From: JAWPMT01 sp965601475
GTDB lineage: Bacteria; Bacteroidota; Bacteroidia; Cytophagales; Cyclobacteriaceae
Length of the DNA stretch: 64,000 nt
Assembly (NCBI GenBank): GCA_965601475.1
Contig: OZ271832.1
Location: 1,860,001-1,924,000, forward strand
Direction of reading: 5' to 3'
Shown in pieces: positions 26,356-35,025 of this stretch. The translations under genes were made by a program, and so were the position numbers. How positions within the stretch are numbered: position 1 is the stretch's first letter; each line of letters starts with the position of its first letter. The notes under the pieces are model-generated. The model did no database searches and had not been told where the DNA came from. It saw nothing but the letters and a program-made list of their open reading frames with translations.

Positions 26356-27519
26356 TCATTGACGCTTGATTAATCCGAAAGTTGGATACAAGCCGAGGAG
26401 GGGTCCAATGGCCAAGACCATGAAACGATATGATCCCATCCACTCCAAGTGACTCATGATCTCAATACTCAAAATGGTAATACCAAAACCAAGGCAATTC
26501 ACCAGCGTCAGGGCGGTCCCGGTGTAGGCCTTATCTGCATATTGTGCCACAAGCGTCGAAAACTGCGGCGAATCCGGAATCACAAAAAATCCCCAGATAA
26601 GTAAATACAACAGTAGCCCCCAGGTAGGCAGGGTGAGGAACAGAAAAGAGAAAAGCCCACAAAGCATGGACACCAACAAACTCACATAAGCCACTTTTGC
26701 ACTACCTATACGCCTTGCATAAGCCCCGCCCAGCGCACAACCAACACCGCCAATGGCTATTACCCCAAACGACCAGGCGGAAATATCCAGGGACAATTCA
26801 TGGTGCACGGCATAGCGTGTCAGAATATATGGAACAAAGGCCCAAAACGTATATAGCTCCCACATATGGCCGAAATAGCCTGTTGCCGCCCGATTGAAGG
26901 GAGCATTAGAAAAAAGGCTACGGATGACGTGGAGGTTGAAAGCCTTGGCTTTTTTCCTGTCGGGTCCATCTCCGACAAGCAAGTGGACCAGAAGCCCTGC
27001 GACGATGGCCAGGAGGCTGGTTGCGTAAGTGACAAACTGCCACTGAAAACCCAGTGAAACAAACTTCAGAAAATGAGGAAAAGATGTACCAAGTACCAAT
27101 GCCCCGACCAGAAAACCCAGTGCATTCCCCAACCGATCTTTTGCCCAGTCTGCGGCAATCTTCATGCCCACAGGGTATATCCCGGCCAGAAAAAAACCCA
27201 CCAACATACGACTACCAAAAATCGGCCAGTAGGAATTTGAAAAGACAATCACCAAATTGAACAGGGCACCGAATACTGCAGAGAAAAGAAACACCTTCGC
27301 CGGTGAGAACCTGTCCGGGATCAAAAACAAGGCGAAAGTAAGCGTGCCCAGAATGAACCCCAGCTGAACAGCAATAGTCAAACCGGGAGTGATATCAAAA
27401 GGCTCCTGCAGGATCTCATTCACCTCCGGATACACGGCATTGCCGGCAAACCACAGGGAAGTGGCTGCAAATTGTGCAACTACCAAAAACAATATTTTCA
27501 GTGCAACAGTTTTGGTCAT
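26356..27519 (-). CDS. MFS transporter
   Basis: A 387-residue major facilitator with 12 predicted membrane helices. The first helix carries QFAATSLWFAGNAV, a motif of a group of proteobacterial and Bacteroidota MFS proteins annotated only as transporters. The loop 2-3 signature region is LIPDRFSPAKVF (degenerate compared with the usual GxLaDrxGrR). The cargo is unknown. The start ATG at 27519 gives the natural hydrophilic N-terminus MTKTVALK. It is followed on the same strand by a 55-residue gene and then a terminator. Confidence 0.88.
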   Translation of the reverse strand: MTKTVALKILFLVVAQFAATSLWFAGNAVYPEVNEILQEPFDITPGLTIAVQLGFILGTLTFALFLIPDRFSPAKVFLFSAVFGALFNLVIVFSNSYWPIFGSRMLVGFFLAGIYPVGMKIAADWAKDRLGNALGFLVGALVLGTSFPHFLKFVSLGFQWQFVTYATSLLAIVAGLLVHLLVGDGPDRKKAKAFNLHVIRSLFSNAPFNRAATGYFGHMWELYTFWAFVPYILTRYAVHHELSLDISAWSFGVIAIGGVGCALGGAYARRIGSAKVAYVSLLVSMLCGLFSFLFLTLPTWGLLLYLLIWGFFVIPDSPQFSTLVAQYADKAYTGTALTLVNCLGFGITILSIEIMSHLEWMGSYRFMVLAIGPLLGLYPTFGLIKRQ

Positions 27520-27587
27520 GACAGTATCAAATCAAGCGTACAACGGGGGTTTAAACCACCTGTTTATGTTGTATGAAGAATGCGTAC

Positions 27588-27595
27588 TACTTTTG
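27588..27595 (+). promoter_or_regulatory. Putative -7 element of the DUF2061 gene
   Basis: TACTTTTG matches TAnnTTTG and lies 18 bases before the ATG at 27613. This argues against the upstream ATG at 27580 as the start. Confidence 0.4.
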
Positions 27596-27612
27596 CGCGA
27601 ATCGAAATTTTC

Positions 27613-28044
27613 ATGCCAAGCAGAAAACGACACATTGCTAAAACAATTACCTGGCGAATTGTTGCAACCGGCACCACATTTATATTGACCCTTATCTTCT
27701 TCCGGGATGATCCCAATGCTACCGAAAAGGCCTCCTGGGTTGCAGTGGTAGAAGCATCCTTGAAAATGATATTCTATTATTACCATGAACGACTTTGGTA
27801 CAAGATCAAGCTCAATGTCAGAAGTACGGTCAGACACTTTTTCAAAACAGTCACCTGGAGGGTCATTGCATCTGTAACTACCTTTCTAGTGGCGCTTTTC
27901 TTTTTCAAGGAGAACCCGGATGCCATGGAAAAAGCCACCTGGATCGCTTTGGTGGAAACCGTGCTCAAAATGCTTTTCTATTACCTCCATGAGCGAGCCT
28001 GGCACGTGTCAAAATTTGGACTGGAAGGTGCTCCAGACAAATAA
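27613..28044 (+). CDS. Tandem DUF2061 membrane protein
   Basis: A 143-residue protein made of two copies of DUF2061. Each copy has the pattern K-T-x-T-W-R-x-x-A-x-x-T-T-F followed by FF(R/K)(D/E)(N/D)P, a helix ending in VE and FYYxHER(L/A)W: first copy around residues 8-55, second around 75-125. Each has two membrane helices, so four in total. The function is unknown. Some single-copy homologues sit with sulfate-assimilation genes, which is not the case here. The internal duplication is clear by eye. Start at 27613 is supported by the promoter element. Confidence 0.88.
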   Translation: MPSRKRHIAKTITWRIVATGTTFILTLIFFRDDPNATEKASWVAVVEASLKMIFYYYHERLWYKIKLNVRSTVRHFFKTVTWRVIASVTTFLVALFFFKENPDAMEKATWIALVETVLKMLFYYLHERAWHVSKFGLEGAPDK

Positions 28045-28090
28045 GCAAGTGAATGACAACGAAATCTGCGTGGCTTAACACCTGATTCGT

Positions 28091-28098
28091 TATATTTG
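28091..28098 (+). promoter_or_regulatory. Putative -7 element upstream of greA
   Basis: TATATTTG, exact TAnnTTTG, 84 bases before the greA ATG. The next feature downstream is an intrinsic terminator, so initiation here would give a transcript of about 50 bases unless it reads through. Confidence 0.5.
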
Positions 28099-28124
28099 CA
28101 TCTCATATTAATGAAAGAAATAGA

Positions 28125-28158
28125 AACGGTTCCCGAAAGGAGCCGTTCTTTTTTGTTT
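28125..28158 (+). terminator. Terminator/attenuator in the greA leader
   Basis: AACGGTTCC and GGAGCCGTT pair as a 9-base stem (one G-U) closed by the loop CGAAA, followed by C, six Ts, G and four Ts. It lies between the putative greA promoter and the greA ATG at 28182. It could instead end readthrough from the DUF2061 gene. Confidence 0.75.
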
Positions 28159-28181
28159 TATAGGGACAGATATCATAAGAG

Positions 28182-28655
28182 ATGGCAGTCAATTATTACA
28201 CCAGGGACGGTTTGCAGAAGCTGAAGGATGAGCTGCAGGAGTTGAAGAGCAAAGGAAGAGCCGATATGGCTAAGCAGATCGCCGAAGCACGGGATAAGGG
28301 CGACTTGAGTGAAAATGCCGAATATGATGCCGCCAAGGACGCTCAAGGACTTTTGGAGCTGAAGATCTCGAAGCTGGAAAATACCATCGCTAACGCGAGG
28401 GAAATAGATGAGTCAGATGTCGACACGAGCAAAGTATCGATTCTCGCGACTGTGAAGATCAAAAATGAAAGAAACGGCATGGAAGTGAAGTACCAGCTGG
28501 TTTCTGAAGAAGAAGCAGATCTTAAAGCCAATAAGATATCAGTGAAATCACCGATTGGCAGTGGGCTTTTGGGGAAAAAGGTTGGCGAAAAGGCTAAGAT
28601 CAAAGTTCCTGCCGGAGAGATGGCCTTTGAAATTTTGGATATCACACTCGAATAA
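28182..28655 (+). CDS. greA: Transcription elongation factor GreA
   Basis: A 157-residue GreA/GreB-family factor that enters the RNA polymerase secondary channel and stimulates cleavage of backtracked RNA. The N-terminal coiled coil carries the tip acidic residues in DKGDLSENAEYDAAKD, where the D-L-S-E-N-A-E-Y segment is the family signature. The C-terminal FKBP-like domain ends SPIGSGLLGKKVGEKAKIKVP. The normal GreA length rules out a Rnk-like fragment. The stop overlaps the ATG of the HIT gene (TAATG), so the two are co-translated. Confidence 0.96.
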   Translation: MAVNYYTRDGLQKLKDELQELKSKGRADMAKQIAEARDKGDLSENAEYDAAKDAQGLLELKISKLENTIANAREIDESDVDTSKVSILATVKIKNERNGMEVKYQLVSEEEADLKANKISVKSPIGSGLLGKKVGEKAKIKVPAGEMAFEILDITLE

Positions 28656-29047
28656 TGCCTTCCATATTTAGCAGAATCATCGCGCGCGAAATTCCCGCTC
28701 AAATCATTGCGGAGGATGAGCAATTTCTGGCTTTCCTCGATATCAATCCACTTGCAGAAGGCCACACGCTTGTAATTCCCAAGAAAGAGGTAGACTATCT
28801 GTTTGACATGGATGACGATACCCTTTCAGCGATATTGCTCTTTGCAAAGAAGATAGCCAGAGCCTTAGAGTCCGTAATCCCTTGCGAACGCATCGGTGTC
28901 TCGGTTGTGGGTCTGGAGGTGCCCCATGCACACGTGCACCTCATCCCAATCAATAGTATTGATGATATGGATTTTGGCAAAATCAAACTTTCACCATCCC
29001 AAGTAGAGTTGGCAGAAACAGCAGATAAGATCAGAGCTGCTCTGTAG
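28655..29047 (+). CDS. HIT family nucleotide-binding protein
   Basis: A 130-residue histidine-triad hydrolase/transferase acting on purine nucleoside phosphoramidates or dinucleotides. The N-terminal Zn-less half reads FSRIIAREIPAQIIAEDE and the catalytic triad is PHAHVHLIPI near residues 89-98. It starts on the last base of the greA stop codon, a pairing common in Bacteroidota. Its 3' end overlaps the convergent DUF2461 gene by 17 bases. Confidence 0.95.
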   Translation: MPSIFSRIIAREIPAQIIAEDEQFLAFLDINPLAEGHTLVIPKKEVDYLFDMDDDTLSAILLFAKKIARALESVIPCERIGVSVVGLEVPHAHVHLIPINSIDDMDFGKIKLSPSQVELAETADKIRAAL

Positions 29048-29720
29048 CCGAATTGAGCGGGAGACCATTGAGATCAGTGGTCAATATCTCAGACATTGCA
29101 TTGAAAAAGGGTAGTAGCAGCTTGAACCCTTTGGCAGCCGTTTTCACAAACTCTTCTGAAAGCACCTCATCATCTGTGAAGCTATGGCGGAAGTAGAATT
29201 GCTTGTGCCGCACCAAATCCAAGTTGTCTGCGTTTTTGGCAAACCCTCTCGGCGCACTTTTTACGCATTCGCCTCTCATCTCGCCGTAGAAAGCTTTGAA
29301 TTCCCTGCTATGAAGAGCACTCCTCAATGATTCGGCATCTTGCTCAAGGTGCTTTCTGATGTGCAATAAGTCTTGCGGATTTGGACCGAAAAACCCGCCG
29401 GCAATGTACGTATTCGATGGTTCGACTTGCAGGTAGTAGCCTCCTCGAAGCGCAGTCCCTTCACGCTTAATATTGGCACTCCAGGATGTCTTATAAGGTG
29501 TTTTGTCGGCAGAAAACCTGACATCTTTATAAATCCGGTAGATTTTCGTAGCTGAAGCGCTGATCCTGTCGTACGCCTGCATTTCCTCCACCAAATGCCC
29601 TACGAAAGTCTTGAATTCGGATTGCGAATTGGCGAAATCATCCTTATGCTTATTGAACCATTCTCGGTTGTTGTTCTCCCGCAATTCAGTGAGAAACGCA
29701 AAGCTTGATGTAAACCCCAT
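29031..29720 (-). CDS. DUF2461 (TIGR02453) family protein
   Basis: A 229-residue cytoplasmic protein. Family marks are the start FLTELRENNNREWFNKHKDDF, the centre RIYKDVRFSADKTPYKTSW and GYYLQVEPSNTYIAGGFFGP, and the C-terminal RHKQFYFRHSFTDDEVLSEE. The function of the family is unknown. It is four bases downstream of the DUF2652 gene on the same strand, so they form a probable two-gene operon. Confidence 0.9.
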   Translation of the reverse strand: MGFTSSFAFLTELRENNNREWFNKHKDDFANSQSEFKTFVGHLVEEMQAYDRISASATKIYRIYKDVRFSADKTPYKTSWSANIKREGTALRGGYYLQVEPSNTYIAGGFFGPNPQDLLHIRKHLEQDAESLRSALHSREFKAFYGEMRGECVKSAPRGFAKNADNLDLVRHKQFYFRHSFTDDEVLSEEFVKTAAKGFKLLLPFFNAMSEILTTDLNGLPLNSATEQL

Positions 29721-29724
29721 TTGT

Positions 29725-30804
29725 CTATGCTACTTGTTTTAGGTTGTCAGAAAGTGCCGAGCTGATTGACTCTAGTATCTCAGCGGCCTTCCGAGCAAAT
29801 TTCTTTTCGATAAACCTCGACATCATTTTTTGCCAGAACCATCTAAACTCCGCAGCCATCCTTAGCTCCACCTTCGTTTCATCCTCCCGCACTTTCGTCA
29901 TAATAAAGTTTGTCTCGAAGTATTTCAGTGGCTCCGGGTTTTTCAGAACCTCTCCATAGCTCCTCTGAGCCTCCTCGACTTTGGGCCTGATGGTGTCGAA
30001 ATGCAGGTCCTTACCATCGACAACGCAGTAATGTTCCTCACCTATTTGGTTGATTTTTGAGTGGTCGAAAAGGATGCTATCCGCCTCTTCATTCCACAAA
30101 TGCCTGTATTGAAAATCCGATATGAAGCTATGTAAGGTGTCCATATCGAAAGGGACAACCCGTTGGGCAGTTGCAAGAATGTCTGATCGGGTATCAACCT
30201 GGCTGGATAAGTCGTTTGCAAGGTCCAAAGGCTTTTTCCAGTCATTGATCAGCATGTATTTGAATCCGATCTCTCCCAATTCTTTATCCGAATAGCTCCC
30301 CTCTCCGTCGAAATCCACCACTTCATCAGGTGCGGACAGATAGTCCTCAGAAAGCAGTACGTATTCAGCATGACCTATCTTGGTTTTGAGCAACCTATGT
30401 GCTGCAATGACAGCCTCTCCATAGGGTTTATTGCGATCTCCCGAAAAATTGGCAAGGGTTATTTCGCCTGAATGGGCAACAAACTTCAGTTCCAGTTGAG
30501 CAGCAGTAACACACGCACCACAGCTACAGATACGTCTGTGCTCATAGTTGAGCAAGTGTCGATGAAAAGCCTCATAGATTTCCCTTGCCATATCATTCAG
30601 GACTTCGAGAGGGACCTTCTCTTCATGTCGAAAGAAAAACACAGCGTCCCCTTCAATTTCTGCCACCCGAAAAAACTTGCTCCCTGTCTTGATAATAAGG
30701 TTTATCAGCTCCTCAATGATGTGCTGGCTGTGCCTTATTTCCGTCCGCTTCACAAATCTGGTGAAACCGGAAATATCAGGAATGAAGAGCGTTGAGTCGG
30801 CCAT
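29725..30804 (-). CDS. DUF2652 protein: cyclase-like domain plus SRPBCC-like domain
   Basis: A 359-residue protein. Residues 1-180 resemble the class III nucleotide cyclase fold: LFIPDISGFTRF and EIEGDAVFFF carry two aspartates at the positions of the metal ligands, and GEAVIAAHRLLK matches the conserved late helix. A CxCxxC-type insertion (CSCGAC near residue 95) is unusual for cyclases. Residues 200-350 look like a START/SRPBCC lipid- or ligand-binding fold. Whether it makes a cyclic nucleotide is unknown. It heads a small operon with the DUF2461 gene. Confidence 0.82.
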   Translation of the reverse strand: MADSTLFIPDISGFTRFVKRTEIRHSQHIIEELINLIIKTGSKFFRVAEIEGDAVFFFRHEEKVPLEVLNDMAREIYEAFHRHLLNYEHRRICSCGACVTAAQLELKFVAHSGEITLANFSGDRNKPYGEAVIAAHRLLKTKIGHAEYVLLSEDYLSAPDEVVDFDGEGSYSDKELGEIGFKYMLINDWKKPLDLANDLSSQVDTRSDILATAQRVVPFDMDTLHSFISDFQYRHLWNEEADSILFDHSKINQIGEEHYCVVDGKDLHFDTIRPKVEEAQRSYGEVLKNPEPLKYFETNFIMTKVREDETKVELRMAAEFRWFWQKMMSRFIEKKFARKAAEILESISSALSDNLKQVA

Positions 30805-30881
30805 TTTGTCTAAAAACTGCGCCTTAAGTCAACGCGAAATCCGGGTCGTGGGTTCAGGGGTTCACAACGTTGTCAGGACGA

Positions 30882-33800
30882 TTACATATTCCTTCGGTAT
30901 TGTCCACCCACTTCGAACATGGCATGCGTAATCTGACCCAAAGAGCAGTACTTGGAAGTCTCCATGAGTTGTTCAAATGTGTTCCCATTGACCAGCGCAG
31001 TCTGCTGCAGCTTTTTCAACATCTGCGAGGCCTTGTCTTCATTTCTCTCCTTCAATGCCTCCAGGCTCGTGATCTGCGCCACTTTCTCCTCTTCCGTTGC
31101 TCGAATCACCTCATCCGGAATGATCGTAGGAGATCCTTTTGAAGACAGGAAGGTGTTGACCCCTATGATTGGCAATTCGCCAGTATGCTTCTTCGTCTCG
31201 TAGTAGAGACTCTCTTCCTGTATTTTGCTACGTTGATACATAGACTCCATGGCCCCAAGCACGCCTCCTCTGTCTGTAATACGGTCAAATTCTGTCATCA
31301 CGGCCTCCTCAACCAGGTCTGTCAGTTCCTCGATGATAAATGAACCTTGCATCGGGTTTTCATTCCTGGCCAAACCCAGTTCTTTATTGATGATCAGTTG
31401 GATGGCCATAGCCCTCCTTACTGATTCTTCTGTCGGTGTTGTGATGGCTTCGTCGTAGGCATTGGTATGCAGCGAATTACAATTGTCATAGATAGCGTAC
31501 AAGGCCTGAAGCGTTGTCCGGATATCATTGAAGTCGATTTCCTGTGCATGTAAGGACCTGCCAGATGTCTGAATATGGTATTTCAGTTTCTGTGATCGTT
31601 CATTTGCACCATATTTTAGTTTCATCGCCTTGGCCCAAATCCTTCTGGCGACCCGGCCGATAACGGCGTATTCGGGGTCCACACCATTGGAGAAAAAGAA
31701 TGAAAGATTAGGTGCAAAGTCATTCACATCCATGCCCCTGGACAGGTAGTATTCCACAAAAGTGAATCCATTGGCAAGAGTAAAAGCCAGTTGTGTGATG
31801 GGGTTGGCACCTGCCTCCGCAATGTGATAGCCCGAAATTGAAACGGAATAGAAATTCCTGACTTTGTGATCAATGAAATATTGCTGTACATCCCCCATAA
31901 GCCGGAGTGAGAACTCCGTAGAGAAAATACACGTGTTTTGGGCCTGGTCTTCCTTGAGGATATCCGCTTGTACCGTCCCCCTGACCTGGGACAATGCCCT
32001 GGCCTTGATGGTCTCATAAACATCCTGCGGCAGTACCTGCTCGCCATTCACACCGAGGAGCATGAGGCCAAGACCATCATTGCCCTCAGGCAGTTCGCCA
32101 TTGTACCGAGGCCTTGCTACGCCTTTCTTGCGAAAGATCGCCTCAATTTTTTGATCGACTTCCTCTACGAAGCCATGCTCAAGAATATATTTCTCGCACT
32201 GCTGATCGATAGCGACATTCATAAAGAATGCAGCGATAGTGGCTGCAGGGCCATTGATGGTCATCGAAACTGATGTGGCAGGGTCGCACAGGTCAAACCC
32301 TGAATATAGTTTTTTGGCATCGTCAAGGCTGCAAATACTCACACCCGAATTACCAATCTTTCCATAGATATCGGGACGATGATCTGGATCTTCGCCGTAA
32401 AGCGTCACAGAATCAAATGCTGTGGAAAGTCGTGCGGCGGGAAGTCCCTTAGATACGTAGTGAAATCGCCGGTTGGTTCGTTCGGGCCCTCCTTCACCGG
32501 CGAACATTCGGGTTGGGTCCTCCCCTTGTCTCTTGAAGGGAAAGACACCTGCCGTGAAAGGGAATTCGCCGGGTACATTTTCCTGTAGCACCCATTTGAG
32601 GATATCTCCCCAACCGCGGTATCCGGGTAGAGAAACTTTTGGAACCTTTGAATGAGAAAGCGATTCCGTCTTGGTGGCTACTTTGATTTCCCTGTCCCTC
32701 ACTTTGTAGGTGAAGAATTCGCCTTCATAATTTGATTTCTTGGCGTCCCACTGCTCAAGCACCTGTAGGTGATAAGGGTCCAGGTCCAGCCTAAGTCGCG
32801 ACTTCACCTCCTCAATGGCCTTCAGCGCGTCGTCCCGGTCCTTCAGCATCTTCTCACTTTCTGTCAACGCGTAGAGCTGCTGAGCCAGATCACTTTGCTT
32901 TTCTACATCGAGGTTGTAGCCGCGAATTTTATCTGTGATCTCTGAGAGGTACCTGACCCGCTTCGGCGGAATGATGAATACCTTCTCCGACATTTCCTGT
33001 TCGCTGGAGAAGTTTGATTTTAGTTCGGCACTATTGGTTCTTTCAGCGATGAGGTCCATAATGGATTTGTAGAGCTGATTCATGCCTGGATCATTGAATT
33101 GGCTGGCAATGGTGCCCACCACGGGCAAGTCATCGGGATCAGTGTCCCACAAGTTGTGGTTGCGCTGGTATTGTTTCTTCACATCTCGCAATGCATCCAA
33201 TGCTCCACGCTTATCAAACTTGTTGAGGGCGATGATATCGGCAAAATCGAGCATATCGATTTTTTCAAGTTGCGTGGCAGCACCATATTCCGGTGTCATC
33301 ACGTACAATGAGATATCTGAGTGCTCCGTGATCTCTGTATCGGATTGACCTATACCGGATGTCTCGAGTATGATCAAATCGTAATGTGCCGCCTTCACGA
33401 TATCAATAGCATCCTGGACGTACTTTGAAAGGGCCAGGTTGGACTGCCGGGTTGCGAGAGACCGCATGTACACGCGCGGAGAAAATATGGCATTCATCCT
33501 GATGCGATCTCCAAGTAAAGCTCCTCCCGTCTTTCGCTTAGAAGGGTCTACGGATATTACTGCAATCCGCTTGTCTTCGAAATCCACCAGGAACCGCCTG
33601 ACCAACTCGTCCACCAAAGAGGACTTACCGGCTCCCCCTGTTCCTGTAATGCCCAATACAGGCGGAACCTTTTCCTCCTGATTTTTTGACCTGATGCCTT
33701 CCAGGAGCCCGGCATGATCATCGGGATAGTTCTCCACTGCAGAAATCAACCTCGCGATTGCAGAGGGGTTGGACGTTTCAAGTTGCTGAACCTGACCATT

Positions 33801-34259
33801 GAGATCCTCACCAAGGCTGAAATCAGCACTACCTACCAGGTTGTTTATCATACCCTGTAGTCCCATGGACCGACCATCATCGGGAGAATAGATCCGAGCA
33901 ATGCCGTACTCATGCAACTCGTCGATCTCTGATGGTAAGATCGTACCACCTCCTCCTCCGAATATCTTGATGTGACCTGCACCACGCTCCCGAAGCAGAT
34001 CGTACATGTACTTGAAGTATTCAACGTGCCCTCCCTGATAAGAAGTAATAGCTATCGCCTGTGCGTCTTCCTGGATGGCACAGTCCACAATTTCCATGAC
34101 AGACCTGTTGTGACCCAGGTGAATCACCTCACACCCGGTAGACTGGATGATTCTCCGCATAATGTTGATGGCGGCGTCGTGCCCGTCAAACAAGGACGCG
34201 GCGGTGACGATTCTGATATGATTTTGTGGCTTATAAGCGTCTATTGCAGAATTTGACAT
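30882..34259 (-). CDS. icmF: Fused B12-dependent acyl-CoA mutase IcmF
   Basis: A 1125-residue fusion of a cobalamin-binding domain (D25-G-H27 and then SYQGGHVEYFKY, FGGGGGTI), a MeaB-like G-protein chaperone (P-loop GTGGAGKSS at 206-214, NKFDKRG as the base-specific NKxD) and a methylmalonyl-CoA-mutase-type TIM barrel (PFTAGVFPFKR, and in the middle RMFAGEGGPERTNRRFHYVS). This order, B12 domain first with the GTPase in the middle, is characteristic of IcmF, which interconverts isobutyryl-CoA and n-butyryl-CoA (or pivalyl-CoA in some cases) and needs adenosylcobalamin. An adenosyltransferase gene lies at 38.6 kb. It acts in the cytoplasm. The ATG at 34259 fits the conserved N-terminus. Confidence 0.93.
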   Translation of the reverse strand: MSNSAIDAYKPQNHIRIVTAASLFDGHDAAINIMRRIIQSTGCEVIHLGHNRSVMEIVDCAIQEDAQAIAITSYQGGHVEYFKYMYDLLRERGAGHIKIFGGGGGTILPSEIDELHEYGIARIYSPDDGRSMGLQGMINNLVGSADFSLGEDLNGQVQQLETSNPSAIARLISAVENYPDDHAGLLEGIRSKNQEEKVPPVLGITGTGGAGKSSLVDELVRRFLVDFEDKRIAVISVDPSKRKTGGALLGDRIRMNAIFSPRVYMRSLATRQSNLALSKYVQDAIDIVKAAHYDLIILETSGIGQSDTEITEHSDISLYVMTPEYGAATQLEKIDMLDFADIIALNKFDKRGALDALRDVKKQYQRNHNLWDTDPDDLPVVGTIASQFNDPGMNQLYKSIMDLIAERTNSAELKSNFSSEQEMSEKVFIIPPKRVRYLSEITDKIRGYNLDVEKQSDLAQQLYALTESEKMLKDRDDALKAIEEVKSRLRLDLDPYHLQVLEQWDAKKSNYEGEFFTYKVRDREIKVATKTESLSHSKVPKVSLPGYRGWGDILKWVLQENVPGEFPFTAGVFPFKRQGEDPTRMFAGEGGPERTNRRFHYVSKGLPAARLSTAFDSVTLYGEDPDHRPDIYGKIGNSGVSICSLDDAKKLYSGFDLCDPATSVSMTINGPAATIAAFFMNVAIDQQCEKYILEHGFVEEVDQKIEAIFRKKGVARPRYNGELPEGNDGLGLMLLGVNGEQVLPQDVYETIKARALSQVRGTVQADILKEDQAQNTCIFSTEFSLRLMGDVQQYFIDHKVRNFYSVSISGYHIAEAGANPITQLAFTLANGFTFVEYYLSRGMDVNDFAPNLSFFFSNGVDPEYAVIGRVARRIWAKAMKLKYGANERSQKLKYHIQTSGRSLHAQEIDFNDIRTTLQALYAIYDNCNSLHTNAYDEAITTPTEESVRRAMAIQLIINKELGLARNENPMQGSFIIEELTDLVEEAVMTEFDRITDRGGVLGAMESMYQRSKIQEESLYYETKKHTGELPIIGVNTFLSSKGSPTIIPDEVIRATEEEKVAQITSLEALKERNEDKASQMLKKLQQTALVNGNTFEQLMETSKYCSLGQITHAMFEVGGQYRRNM

Positions 34260-34328
34260 TCAAATACAATTTGGGTTAAATAGTTGTCAGCAAGCGCCAT
34301 AATATTGGGGTTTGACCTCTTGCATTTG

Positions 34329-34336
34329 CAAAATTA
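34329..34336 (-). promoter_or_regulatory. Putative -7 element of icmF
   Basis: The minus strand reads TAATTTTG, exact TAnnTTTG, 70 bases upstream of the icmF ATG, leaving a leader of about 60 bases with no obvious cobalamin riboswitch fold that I can recognise. Confidence 0.4.
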
Positions 34337-34433
34337 GCGAATGAGTGGATAGTAATATCTGTAGCGAGCAGGACTGCCGGCAAAAATCAGAGAAGGATGT
34401 GGGACGTCGTAGCTGTATACGGCGTATAGCGCA

Positions 34434-34463
34434 TAAAAAAACCCTGAAGCGATCGCTCCAGGG
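34434..34463 (-). terminator. Intrinsic terminator of the 63-residue gene
   Basis: Minus strand: CCCTGGAGCGA and TCGCTTCAGGG pair with the palindrome GCGATCGC at the tip, followed by a run of Ts (plus-strand A at 34434-34441). It is 50 bases past the stop at 34514. Confidence 0.85.
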
Positions 34464-34513
34464 CATACAACCAGCATAGACAAATTCTGCAAGTGCAGAA
34501 ATCTTGAAGCAAT

Positions 34514-34705
34514 TTAAGCGGTTTTTATCATTTGACCGCTTGACAATTGCTGAATAATTTTGTCAGCCAGGGGCATAACAGTTTGGTTTAATTCATACAG
34601 GATGTCTAGTGTTTTCTTTCCAGCTTCCTGGCAATCAGTTTGATAACACCGCTGATCTCCTATTCTATATTTTTTGTGTACGGGATGGAACCAAACGAAC
34701 ATCAT
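34514..34705 (-). CDS. Small hypothetical protein, 63 residues
   Basis: ATG at 34705 (two methionines), stop at 34514, own strong terminator. The peptide starts MMFVWFHPVHKKYR, has two Cys (CYQTDC) and a long C-terminal helix (KTLDILYELNQTVMPLADK). There is no signal peptide. No family is recognised. The terminator right behind it and the isolation between icmF and the next gene argue for a true small gene. Confidence 0.5.
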   Translation of the reverse strand: MMFVWFHPVHKKYRIGDQRCYQTDCQEAGKKTLDILYELNQTVMPLADKIIQQLSSGQMIKTA

Positions 34706-34839
34706 ATCTTCTAGCTACATTACAAAGTTGATCACAGATATTTTCATATTTCTGCCATTCTTATTAGTAATCCTGCCAAAGTCACATATTTGAACAAAAT
34801 CAAGGGTCGATATGACTATTTCACGAAATCTTTAACACT

Positions 34840-35025
34840 ATGAATGCAAAGCAGCTTCGCTCTCTGGGAATTGTCCTTGGATTGGTTCTGGTGGCCCTGG
34901 TCACGGTGAGGTTTTCTTACTCGCTTAAAACCAGCAACGTAAACTGGTATTACCTTGTCATGGTTTGTGGAATGGCGCTTCTGCTTTTTTATACCCTGGT
35001 GAAACCCAAGAACCGAAGGAGGTAA
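34840..35025 (+). CDS. Small two-span membrane protein, 61 residues
   Basis: ATG at 34840. Two hydrophobic helices, about residues 9-25 (LGIVLGLVLVALVTV) and 38-56 (YYLVMVCGMALLLFYTLV), are linked by a short polar loop. The basic ends (MNAKQLRS, KPKNRRR) predict that both termini are cytoplasmic. It abuts the convergent recR stop with no gap. No family is recognised. Confidence 0.6.
   Translation: MNAKQLRSLGIVLGLVLVALVTVRFSYSLKTSNVNWYYLVMVCGMALLLFYTLVKPKNRRR

Noticed and set aside
34260..34330. Cobalamin riboswitch in the icmF leader
   Set aside because: The leader is only about 60 bases and lacks the B12-box-like conserved segment; too short for this riboswitch.
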